Source: DATGKK01 sp035294725
GTDB lineage: Bacteria > Actinomycetota > Acidimicrobiia > Acidimicrobiales > Bog-793
Direction: 5' to 3'
DNA: 34,008 nucleotides
NCBI GenBank assembly: GCA_035294725.1
Contig: DATGKK010000021.1
Location: 1-34,008, forward strand
Of this stretch, positions 21,971 through 27,554 are shown piece by piece; positions within the stretch are counted from its first letter, which is position 1; every line of letters starts with the position of its first letter. The notes beneath the pieces were generated by a model, which was given only the letters and a program-made list of their open reading frames with translations, did not search any database and was not told the DNA's origin. Both the position numbers and the translations under genes were made by a program.

Positions 21971-21996
21971 CGACGGCGCCCCGAAGGGCGCCGTCG
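21971..21996. terminator. Strong GC hairpin between the small gene and nth
   Basis: A perfect 10-bp stem, CGACGGCGCC / GGCGCCGTCG, closes on the 6-nt loop CCGAAG. It lies 21 bp after the stop of the 63-residue gene and between two convergent genes, so it probably ends transcription from the left and perhaps from nth as well. No T-tract follows. Confidence 0.65.
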
Positions 21997-22035
21997 CGGA
22001 GCGGGTCGGGCGGCGGATCCCGATCTCCGCTCAAT

Positions 22036-22061
22036 GGAACCAGGTGGCGGGAACCGGTTCC
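22036..22061. repeat. GGAACC repeats including the 12-bp palindrome GGAACCGGTTCC
   Basis: GGAACC occurs at 22036-22041 and again at 22050-22055, where it forms a perfect 12-bp palindrome through 22061. It is followed by an A+T-richer patch ('GGTATAGACAATAG') before the nth stop. This could be a protein-binding site, a second terminator or an old insertion scar; nothing decides between these. Confidence 0.4.
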
Positions 22062-22096
22062 GGTATAGACAATAGCGCGGCCTAATCGTGCTGTCA

Positions 22097-22759
22097 TCAG
22101 CGCCCCACGCCGGCCGAGGGGCAGAGCGGGGCGAGAAGGCAGTCTCCGCAGCGTGGCGAGCGGGCCACGCAGGTGCTCCGGCCGTGGAGGATGAGCCGGA
22201 GGCTTATCGCGCCCCACTCCTCCGGGGGGAGCTCGGCGCACAGGTCGGCCTCGATCTTCTCCGGCGACGTCGCCTCCGAGAGGCGGAGCCGGCGGGCGAG
22301 GCGCGTCACGTGGGTGTCGACCGGGAGGCCGGGCAGTCCGAGAGCGACCGATCTCACCACGTTCGCCGTCTTGCGCCCGACTCCGGGCAACGAGGTGAGC
22401 TCGTCCATCTCGGTCGGGAAGCGGTCGGGGAAGCGGTCCGCGAGCGCTGCGGCCATGCCGAGGAGATGGTTCGCCTTGGAGCGGAAGAAGCCGGTCGAGC
22501 GGATCATCTCCTCGAGCTCCTCCCGGCTCGCGCCGGCGAGCGAGGGCGCGTCGGGATAGCGGTCGAACAGCGCGGGTGTGACCATGTTCACCCGCTCGTC
22601 GGTGCACTGAGCCGAGAGGATCGTGGCCACGAGGAGCTGGAAGGGGCCGTCGTGGCGGAGCGCGCAGAGCTCGGCGGCGGTGCCGGGGTAGGCCCCGGCG
22701 AGCAGGCGGGCGATCTCCCTCGCTCGCGCTGCCCGGGCTCGTTTGGACTCTCGCGGCAT
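22097..22759 (-). CDS. nth: Endonuclease III (DNA glycosylase/AP lyase)
   Basis: 220-residue base-excision repair enzyme removing oxidised pyrimidines and cutting AP sites. Motifs: 'VATILSAQCTDERVN', helix-hairpin-helix 'LTSLPGVGRKTANVV' with the catalytic lysine, catalytic aspartate in 'PVDTHVTRLARRL', and the C-terminal [4Fe-4S] loop C-x6-C-x2-C-x5-C in 'CVARSPRCGDCLLAPLC'. Full length for the family (about 210-230). ATG 22759 on the minus strand is preceded by a TACGCT hexamer with an 8-nt spacer. It diverges from mshD across 38 bp. Confidence 0.95.
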   Translation of the reverse strand: MPRESKRARAARAREIARLLAGAYPGTAAELCALRHDGPFQLLVATILSAQCTDERVNMVTPALFDRYPDAPSLAGASREELEEMIRSTGFFRSKANHLLGMAAALADRFPDRFPTEMDELTSLPGVGRKTANVVRSVALGLPGLPVDTHVTRLARRLRLSEATSPEKIEADLCAELPPEEWGAISLRLILHGRSTCVARSPRCGDCLLAPLCPSAGVGR

Positions 22760-22767
22760 GGAGCGGG

Positions 22768-22773
22768 AGCGTA
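22768..22773 (-). promoter_or_regulatory. Putative -10 hexamer TACGCT for nth
   Basis: On the minus strand TACGCT ends 8 nt before ATG 22759. It is one half of a 38-bp divergent promoter region shared with mshD; here the two hexamers are 12 bp apart rather than overlapping. Confidence 0.55.
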
Positions 22774-22785
22774 CCGAGGCGGCAG

Positions 22786-22791
22786 TACCCT
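22786..22791 (+). promoter_or_regulatory. Putative -10 hexamer TACCCT for mshD
   Basis: TACCCT ends 6 nt before GTG 22798, with no SD in the spacer, consistent with a leaderless transcript. Confidence 0.6.
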
Positions 22792-22797
22792 CTCGCG

Positions 22798-23733
22798 GTG
22801 CACGAGGTCGAGGTGAAGCGCCGCATGGGCGAGGCCGACATCGCTGCGCTCTCGCTGCTCATCGAGGCGGCCTCGCGGGCGGATGGGCACCGCGCCCTCG
22901 GCGAGCACAAGTGGCTGGACCTCGTGCAGGGGGGGCGGGAGGGTTTCGCCGGGTTCGTGGCAAGGGAGGTCTCCCGGCGGCACCGGGTGATCGGCTACGC
23001 CCAGCTGAGCCGGGGCCACGGCACCTGGGCGCTCGAGTACGTCGTCCACCCGGACTGGCGCACGGAGCCCAGGCTGCGGAGCGACCTCGTGGCGGCGGCC
23101 CTCGCCGAGGTGGCGGCGGAGGGCGGGGGGCACGTGCACCTGTGGGTGCCGAAGCCGAGCGAGGCGGACGACGCCGTCGCGGCTGCCGCCGGCCTGGCGC
23201 GAGGCCGGGACCTCTACCAGATGCGCCGGCGGCTCCCGGTCGAGCAGGCCGCCTCCACGGTTGCCACTCGCCCGTTCCGGCCCGGCCAGGACGAGGAGGC
23301 ATGGCTCGACGTGAACAACCGCGCCTTCCGGGGCCACCCCGAGCAGGGCTCCTGGACCCGCCAGGACCTCGAGGACCGGGAGGCGCAGGACTGGTTCGAT
23401 CCCGAAGGGTTCCTCCTCCACGAGGTCGACGGCCAGCTCGCCGCCTTCTGCTGGACCAAGGTGCAGGAGGACGAGCACGGCAGCGGCGACGTCGGCGAGA
23501 TCTACGTGATCGCCGTCAACCCGGACTTCCAGGGCCGCGGGCTCGGGCGGGAGCTCGTGCTGGCCGGCCTCGAGCACCTCGCCTCGCTCGGGCTCGACAA
23601 GGCGATGCTCTACGTCGACCGGGACAACGTCGGAGCGAGGGCCCTCTACCGCTCGCTCGGGTTCCACGACGACCACGTCGATCGCGCCTACATCGCCGAC
23701 GTGCCCCCCGCCACGGGCGGGGCGCGGCCGTGA
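22798..23733 (+). CDS. mshD: Mycothiol synthase (two-GNAT-domain acetyltransferase)
   Basis: 311 residues with two GNAT domains in tandem, the last enzyme of mycothiol synthesis, acetylating Cys-GlcN-Ins with acetyl-CoA. The C-terminal domain is the active one: 'DEEAWLDVNNRAFRGHPEQG' (about 166-185), 'WFDPEGFLL', 'AAFCWTKV', 'GEIYVIAVNPDFQGRGLGRE' with the acetyl-CoA-binding Q/RGxGR loop, and 'YVDRDNVGARALYRSLGF'. The degenerate N-terminal domain (1-~150) includes 'LEYVVHPDWR'. The gene marks an actinobacterial host. It starts at GTG 22798 and its stop overlaps rlmN by GTGA. Confidence 0.92.
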   Translation: MHEVEVKRRMGEADIAALSLLIEAASRADGHRALGEHKWLDLVQGGREGFAGFVAREVSRRHRVIGYAQLSRGHGTWALEYVVHPDWRTEPRLRSDLVAAALAEVAAEGGGHVHLWVPKPSEADDAVAAAAGLARGRDLYQMRRRLPVEQAASTVATRPFRPGQDEEAWLDVNNRAFRGHPEQGSWTRQDLEDREAQDWFDPEGFLLHEVDGQLAAFCWTKVQEDEHGSGDVGEIYVIAVNPDFQGRGLGRELVLAGLEHLASLGLDKAMLYVDRDNVGARALYRSLGFHDDHVDRAYIADVPPATGGARP

Positions 23734-24806
23734 GCCGCTACGACCTCGGGCGCACTGAGCTCGCCCGCCTGATGGAGGGCGAGCCCTCCTACCGGGTCGA
23801 CCAGCTCATCGACGGGCTGTACCGCCAGCTCGCCGAGCCGGGCGAGCTCACCGTCCTCCCGCGGGCGCTTCGCGAGCGGCTCGGGGCCTCGCCCGCGCTC
23901 GCCCCCGCCTTCCACGTCGTCGGGGAGCGTTCGAGCGACCGAGGGGCGACGGTCAAATGGCTGCTCGAGGCGGCCGACGGGGTCCGGGTCGAGACCGTGC
24001 TCATGGGCTACCGGGACCGCGCCACCGCCTGCGTGTCGAGCCAGGCGGGCTGCGCGATGGCGTGCTCGTTCTGTGCCACCGGGCAGCTTGGCTTCGGTCG
24101 CCAGCTCACGAGCGGCGAGATCCTGGAGCAGGTGGTGCTGGCCGCCCGGAATGCCCGTGAGCGGGGGATGGGCCGGCTCACCAACGTCGTGCTGATGGGG
24201 ATGGGCGAGCCCCTCGCCAACTACGGGAACGTGCTCCCGGCGCTCCGGCGGGCCCACGAGTGGATCGGCATCGCGGCCCGTTCGATCACCATCTCGACCG
24301 TCGGCATCGTCCCTGGGATCCTCCGGCTCGCCGGAGAGGGCCTGCAGTTCAACCTCGCCGTCTCGCTGCACGCGGGCAACGACGAGCTGCGCGACGAGCT
24401 CGTGCCCGTCAACCGGCGCTACGACCTCGCCGCGCTCATGGCGGCCTGCCGCCGGTACACCGAGGCGACCCATCGGCGGATCACCTTCGAGTGGGCGCTC
24501 ATCTCCGGGGTGAACGACCGCGAGCGCGACGCAGCCGAGCTGGCGGGCCTCGCCCGCCCGCTCGGGGCGCACGTCAACGTGATACCGCTCAACCCGACGC
24601 CCGGCTACGCGCTGGCCGGGAGCCCGCCCGCCACGGTCGCCGCCTTTCGCGACCGCCTGTGTGCCCTCGGGGTCAACGTGACGGTGCGGGCGACGAGAGG
24701 GCGCGCGGTCGACGCCGCATGCGGCCAGCTGGCGGCGGGGCTCGGGCCCGGCGGTCTCCGGCGGCCTCGCGCCGCTCGGGTGGCAGCTCCGGCGCCGCTC
24801 GCATAG
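23730..24806 (+). CDS. rlmN: 23S rRNA (adenine2503-C2)/tRNA A37 methyltransferase RlmN
   Basis: 358-residue radical-SAM dual methyltransferase. [4Fe-4S] cluster motif CxxxCxxC at C108, C112 and C115 in 'GCAMACSFCATGQLGFGR'. Further motifs: 'NVVLMGMGEPLANYGNV', 'ISTVGIVPGI', 'LAVSLHAGNDELRDELVPVN' and 'RRITFEWALISGVND'. The C-terminal catalytic cysteine is C331 in 'DAACGQLA', needed for the methyl-cysteine intermediate, so RlmN rather than a dead relative; Cfr is less likely by context. The start is GTG 23730, overlapping mshD as GTGA. The TAG stop (24804-24806) doubles as the start of the next gene's -10 hexamer. Confidence 0.95.
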   Translation: MSRYDLGRTELARLMEGEPSYRVDQLIDGLYRQLAEPGELTVLPRALRERLGASPALAPAFHVVGERSSDRGATVKWLLEAADGVRVETVLMGYRDRATACVSSQAGCAMACSFCATGQLGFGRQLTSGEILEQVVLAARNARERGMGRLTNVVLMGMGEPLANYGNVLPALRRAHEWIGIAARSITISTVGIVPGILRLAGEGLQFNLAVSLHAGNDELRDELVPVNRRYDLAALMAACRRYTEATHRRITFEWALISGVNDRERDAAELAGLARPLGAHVNVIPLNPTPGYALAGSPPATVAAFRDRLCALGVNVTVRATRGRAVDAACGQLAAGLGPGGLRRPRAARVAAPAPLA

Positions 24807-24809
24807 CGT
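24804..24809 (+). promoter_or_regulatory. Putative -10 hexamer TAGCGT for maoC, overlapping the rlmN stop codon
   Basis: The TAG stop codon of rlmN supplies the first three bases of TAGCGT, which ends 8 nt before ATG 24818. The same hexamer precedes ppk1. Confidence 0.58.
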
Positions 24810-24817
24810 CCGGAGAC

Positions 24818-25276
24818 ATGGCGACCCACATCGAGGGGATCGAGTCCCTGAAGGCCCACGCCGGGGAGCACCTCGGCTACAGCGACTGGATCGAGATCAC
24901 CCAGGAGCAGGTCAACCGCTTCGCCGACGCGACCGGGGACCACCAGTGGATCCACGTCGACCCCGAGCGGGCGAGGCGGGAGAGCCCCTTCGGCGGCCCG
25001 ATCGCCCACGGCTACCTCACGCTCTCGCTCGCCCCGGCCCTCCTTGCCCAGGTGTACTCGGTCGGCGGGGTCCAGATGGGCGTCAACTACGGCTGCAACA
25101 AGGTGAGGTTCCCGGCCCCGGTGCCGGTCGGCGCGAAGCTCCGCCTCGGAGCCAAGCTGCAGGAGGTCGAGGAGATCGCCGGAGGTGCCCAGGTCGTGAT
25201 GGGGCTCACCTTCGAGGTCGAGGGTCAGGACAAGCCCGCCTGCGTGGCAGAGGCGGTCTACCGCTTCTATGCCTGA
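24818..25276 (+). CDS. MaoC-like hotdog-fold dehydratase
   Basis: 152-residue single hotdog domain of the MaoC/NodN-like (R)-specific enoyl-CoA hydratase group. Catalytic signature: 'FADATGDHQWIHVDPERA' (about 45-62) with the Asp/His hydration residues, followed by 'SPFGGPIAHGYLTLSLAPAL' and, later, 'NKVRFPAPVPVGAKL'. The family hydrates trans-2-enoyl-CoA or enoyl-ACP; the substrate is unknown. Its end overlaps hisB by 8 bp (ATGCCTGA), so it is co-translated with histidine biosynthesis genes to which it has no known link. The start ATG 24818 is backed by a -10 hexamer. Confidence 0.88.
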   Translation: MATHIEGIESLKAHAGEHLGYSDWIEITQEQVNRFADATGDHQWIHVDPERARRESPFGGPIAHGYLTLSLAPALLAQVYSVGGVQMGVNYGCNKVRFPAPVPVGAKLRLGAKLQEVEEIAGGAQVVMGLTFEVEGQDKPACVAEAVYRFYA

Positions 25277-25889
25277 GACGGCGCCGGCACCGCTCCCGTC
25301 CCGGACCGGGGCCAGCACGCGGCGCAGCAAGGAGACCGAGGTCGAGGTCCGCCTCGACCTCGACCGGCCGGCTCCACCTGAGATCACGACGGGCCTCCCG
25401 TTCTTCGACCACATGCTCGAGCAGCTCGGCCGCCACGGCGGCCTCGCGCTCGCCGTGGTGGCGAGGGGCGATCTCGACGTGGACGCCCACCACACCGTCG
25501 AGGACGTCGGGATCGTGCTCGGCGAGGCGCTCGGCGCCGCCCTCGGCGACAAGGCCGGGATCCGCCGCTTCGCCTCGCTCTCGCTCCCGCTCGACGAGGC
25601 GCTCATCGACGTGGCCCTCGACCTCTCCGGCCGTGCGTACCTGCGGTACGCGATCGATCTCGGGACGGCCTCGTTGCCGCTCGGCACGCCCCCCTTCGAC
25701 GCCCAGCTCGCCGAGGAGTTCTGGCGCGCCGTCGTGAGCTCGGCCGGGATCACGCTCCACCTTGCCCTCGTCGAGGGCAGGAACCCCCACCACGTCCTCG
25801 AGGCGTCGTTCAAGGGTGTGGGGCGGGCGCTTCGCGATGCGGTGCGAGTGGAGGGGTCGGAAGTGCCGTCCACGAAAGGCATGCTCTGA
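25269..25889 (+). CDS. hisB: Imidazoleglycerol-phosphate dehydratase
   Basis: 206-residue monofunctional enzyme dehydrating imidazole glycerol phosphate to imidazole acetol phosphate; no histidinol-phosphatase domain is fused. Motifs: 'RRSKETEVEVRLDL', 'TGLPFFDHMLEQLGRHGG', metal-binding 'DAHHTVEDVGIVLGEAL', 'SLPLDEALIDVALDLSGRAY', 'EFWRAVVSSAGITLH' and 'GRNPHHVLEASFK' with the second His cluster. ATG 25269 overlaps the maoC stop by 8 bp. hisH, which usually follows hisB in actinobacteria, is missing; hisA comes after 27 bp. Confidence 0.95.
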   Translation: MPETAPAPLPSRTGASTRRSKETEVEVRLDLDRPAPPEITTGLPFFDHMLEQLGRHGGLALAVVARGDLDVDAHHTVEDVGIVLGEALGAALGDKAGIRRFASLSLPLDEALIDVALDLSGRAYLRYAIDLGTASLPLGTPPFDAQLAEEFWRAVVSSAGITLHLALVEGRNPHHVLEASFKGVGRALRDAVRVEGSEVPSTKGML

Positions 25890-25904
25890 CCTGACACCGA
25901 CAAC

Positions 25905-25912
25905 AAGGGGGG
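25905..25912 (+). promoter_or_regulatory. Shine-Dalgarno sequence for hisA
   Basis: AAGGGGGG ends 4 nt before ATG 25917, in the 27-bp hisB-hisA gap. It is one of the few clear ribosome-binding sites in the window and contrasts with the leaderless-type starts. It supports ATG 25917 as an internal start in an operon. Confidence 0.55.
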
Positions 25913-25916
25913 CGCG

Positions 25917-26684
25917 ATGGACCTGTGGCCGGCGATCGACATCCGGGAAGGGCGGTGCGTGCGGCTGCGCCGGGGCGACTTCGACGACGAGACCCGCTAC
26001 GGCGACCCGCTCGAGGTGGCAGCCCGCTACCTCGACGAGGGCGCGACCCGCCTGCACGTGGTCGACCTCGACGCGGCGAGGGCGGGGGAGGCCGCCAACC
26101 GCGACCTCGTGCTGCGCATCGCGCGGCGGACGGGCCTGTTCGTGCAGGCCGGGGGCGGGGTGCGCTCCGTCGCCGCCGCAGCGGCGCTGCTCGACGGCGG
26201 GGTGGCACGCGTCGTCGTCGGCACGGCGGCGGTGAGCGGCGACGGGGACCTCCTCACCGAGCTGCTCGAGCGCTGGCCGGGCCGGGTGGTGGTCGGGCTC
26301 GACTACCGCACCGAGCACCTCTCGGGCGCGCTGCTCCGGCGGGAGCTCGCCGTCCGGGGTTGGACGGAGGGGACCGGGATCTCGCTCGAGCAGGCTCTCG
26401 ACCGGCTCGGCCGCCGGCCGCTCGCCGCGGTGGCGGTGACCGACATCGCCCGGGACGGGACGGGCGCGGGACCGGACCTCGCGACGCTCGGCGAGCTGCT
26501 CGCGCGAAGCACCCTCCCGATCCTCGCCTCTGGCGGGATCGGCTCGGCGGCCGACATCGCCCGCATCGCACGCCTCGAGGCGGCTGGCCGGCGGGTGGCA
26601 GGGGTCATCATCGGCACGGCGCTGTTGTCGGGGACCCTCACCCTGGCCGAGGCGCAGCGAGCCTCGCTCGGCCTCACGCGCTGA
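25917..26684 (+). CDS. hisA: Phosphoribosyl-ProFAR isomerase (HisA)
   Basis: 255-residue TIM-barrel enzyme catalysing the Amadori rearrangement of ProFAR in histidine synthesis. Catalytic aspartates lie in 'PAIDIREGRCVRL' (residues 5-17) and 'VTDIARDGTGAGPD' (about 174-187). Phosphate loops are 'QAGGGVRS' and 'ASGGIGSAAD', and 'VVGLDYR' marks strand 5. In most Actinomycetes this gene is priA, doing both HisA and TrpF jobs; here a complete trpF sits 5 kb downstream, so a monofunctional HisA is expected, although sequence alone does not exclude dual activity. It follows hisB; hisF does not follow. Confidence 0.93.
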   Translation: MDLWPAIDIREGRCVRLRRGDFDDETRYGDPLEVAARYLDEGATRLHVVDLDAARAGEAANRDLVLRIARRTGLFVQAGGGVRSVAAAAALLDGGVARVVVGTAAVSGDGDLLTELLERWPGRVVVGLDYRTEHLSGALLRRELAVRGWTEGTGISLEQALDRLGRRPLAAVAVTDIARDGTGAGPDLATLGELLARSTLPILASGGIGSAADIARIARLEAAGRRVAGVIIGTALLSGTLTLAEAQRASLGLTR

Positions 26685-26720
26685 GCGTCCGAGGCCGGCG
26701 CGAAGCGGTGGAGCAGGCAG

Positions 26721-26734
26721 GCAGGGCACCCTGC
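26721..26734. promoter_or_regulatory. Palindrome GCAGGGCACCCTGC upstream of the groES-like gene
   Basis: GCAGG and CCTGC flank GCAC, giving a near-perfect 14-bp dyad immediately upstream of the putative -10 hexamer at 26737. It may be an operator or a weak hisA terminator. It is not a CIRCE element. Short GC dyads are common in such DNA, so confidence is low. Confidence 0.3.
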
Positions 26735-26736
26735 GG

Positions 26737-26742
26737 TACCGT
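26737..26742 (+). promoter_or_regulatory. Putative -10 hexamer TACCGT for the groES-like gene
   Basis: TACCGT ends 6 nt before GTG 26749, the standard leaderless spacing in this window. The same hexamer serves the minus-strand SEDS gene. Confidence 0.6.
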
Positions 26743-26748
26743 TCTTCG

Positions 26749-27123
26749 GTGACCTCGACCACCGCGGCGACCGGCACGGAGGGCGGCCAGGCCGGCCAGC
26801 CCGCCGCCGGGAAGAAGCAGCCCATCACGATGCTGAACGACCGTGTGCTCGTGAGCATCCCGAAAAGCGAGGGCGAGCGGCGCTCGCGCGCCGGGATCCT
26901 CATCCCCGCCACGGCGCAGGTCTCCAAGCGGCTGGTCTGGGCCGAGGTGGCAGCGGTCGGCCCTCACGTGCGCACGATCCGCGCCGGCGACACGGTGCTG
27001 TTCAACCCCGAGGAGAGCTTCGAGGTCGACGTGCAGGGCGAGGACTTCCTCATCCTGCGGGAGCGTGACATCCACGCCGTGGCCTCCGAGCGGATCGACG
27101 GCGGCACCGGGCTCTACCTGTGA
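26749..27123 (+). CDS. GroES-like (Cpn10) co-chaperonin paralogue without groEL
   Basis: 124 residues. Residues 28-112 resemble GroES: 'MLNDRVLVSIPKSEGERRSR' (28-47), the mobile-loop-like 'AGILIPATAQ' (48-57), then 'AEVAAVGPHV', 'AGDTVLF' and 'GEDFLILRERDIHAV'. Two differences stand out: a ~27-residue Gly/Ala/Thr/Gln-rich N-terminal extension, and loss of the roughly ten residues that form the roof hairpin in standard GroES ('VGPHVRTIRAGD' runs straight on). No groEL is adjacent and there is no CIRCE element, so this is probably not the housekeeping co-chaperonin. The stop overlaps hisI as GTGA, tying it to histidine and tryptophan synthesis genes. Confidence 0.8.
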   Translation: MTSTTAATGTEGGQAGQPAAGKKQPITMLNDRVLVSIPKSEGERRSRAGILIPATAQVSKRLVWAEVAAVGPHVRTIRAGDTVLFNPEESFEVDVQGEDFLILRERDIHAVASERIDGGTGLYL

Positions 27124-27554
27124 GCGCTCGCAGGGCGGAGCCCCGAAGCGGGATGGGGACCGAGGTCGCCGGCGACCCGGTCCCGATCCAGGTACGCCCG
27201 GGTGAGCTCGGCGCGATCCGCTACGGCGCCGACGGACTGGTCGCCGCCGTCGTGCAGGACGCCACCAGCAAAGAGGTGCTGATGGTGGCCTGGATGAACG
27301 AGGAGGCCCTCTCGCTCACCCTCCGCACCGGCAGGAGCTGGTTCTTCAGCCGGAGCCGGCAAGAGCTGTGGTGCAAGGGGGAGACCTCCGGCGATCGCCA
27401 GTTCGTCCGCGAGGCCCGCTACGACTGCGACGCCGACGCGATCCTCCTCCTCGTCGACCAGCACGGGCGGGGCGCCTGCCACACCGGTGAGCGGTCCTGC
27501 TTCTACCGTTCCTTCGGGTCCGCCACGGCGGCCTCGGGGGAGCTCCGGCGCTGA
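27120..27554 (+). CDS. hisI: Phosphoribosyl-AMP cyclohydrolase
   Basis: 144-residue monofunctional PRA-CH, opening the adenine ring of phosphoribosyl-AMP in histidine synthesis; the HisE pyrophosphohydrolase domain is not fused. Motifs: 'VLMVAWMNEEALSLTLRTG', 'FFSRSRQELWCKGETSG', metal-binding 'DCDADAILLLVDQHGRGACH' and 'TGERSCFYRSF' with the conserved cysteines. The first ~30 residues are variable. The start is GTG 27120, overlapping the groES-like stop (GTGA). Its own TGA overlaps the CTG proposed as the trpE start (CTGA). Confidence 0.94.
   Translation: MSARRAEPRSGMGTEVAGDPVPIQVRPGELGAIRYGADGLVAAVVQDATSKEVLMVAWMNEEALSLTLRTGRSWFFSRSRQELWCKGETSGDRQFVREARYDCDADAILLLVDQHGRGACHTGERSCFYRSFGSATAASGELRR
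27536..27542 (+). promoter_or_regulatory. Shine-Dalgarno GGGGGAG supporting a CTG start for trpE
   Basis: GGGGGAG at the end of hisI is followed by an 8-nt spacer and CTG 27551 in the trpE frame. The resulting CTGA overlap parallels the GTGA overlaps elsewhere. The site lies inside hisI coding sequence, so chance is possible. Confidence 0.45.

Noticed and set aside
23393..23403. GGTTCGATCCC, resembling a tRNA T-loop
   Set aside because: It lies within mshD codons for the conserved 'WFDPEG' motif, and no cloverleaf or acceptor stem could be built around it. No other tRNA-like sequence was found.
25917..26684. Annotating hisA as bifunctional priA
   Set aside because: A complete trpF with its catalytic motifs is present at 31698-32369, so dual function is unnecessary and is not shown by sequence.
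26685..26748. Heat-shock CIRCE or HAIR element upstream of the groES-like gene
   Set aside because: No TTAGCACTC-N9-GAGTGCTAA or CTTGAGT-type repeat is present; only a short GC palindrome is seen.
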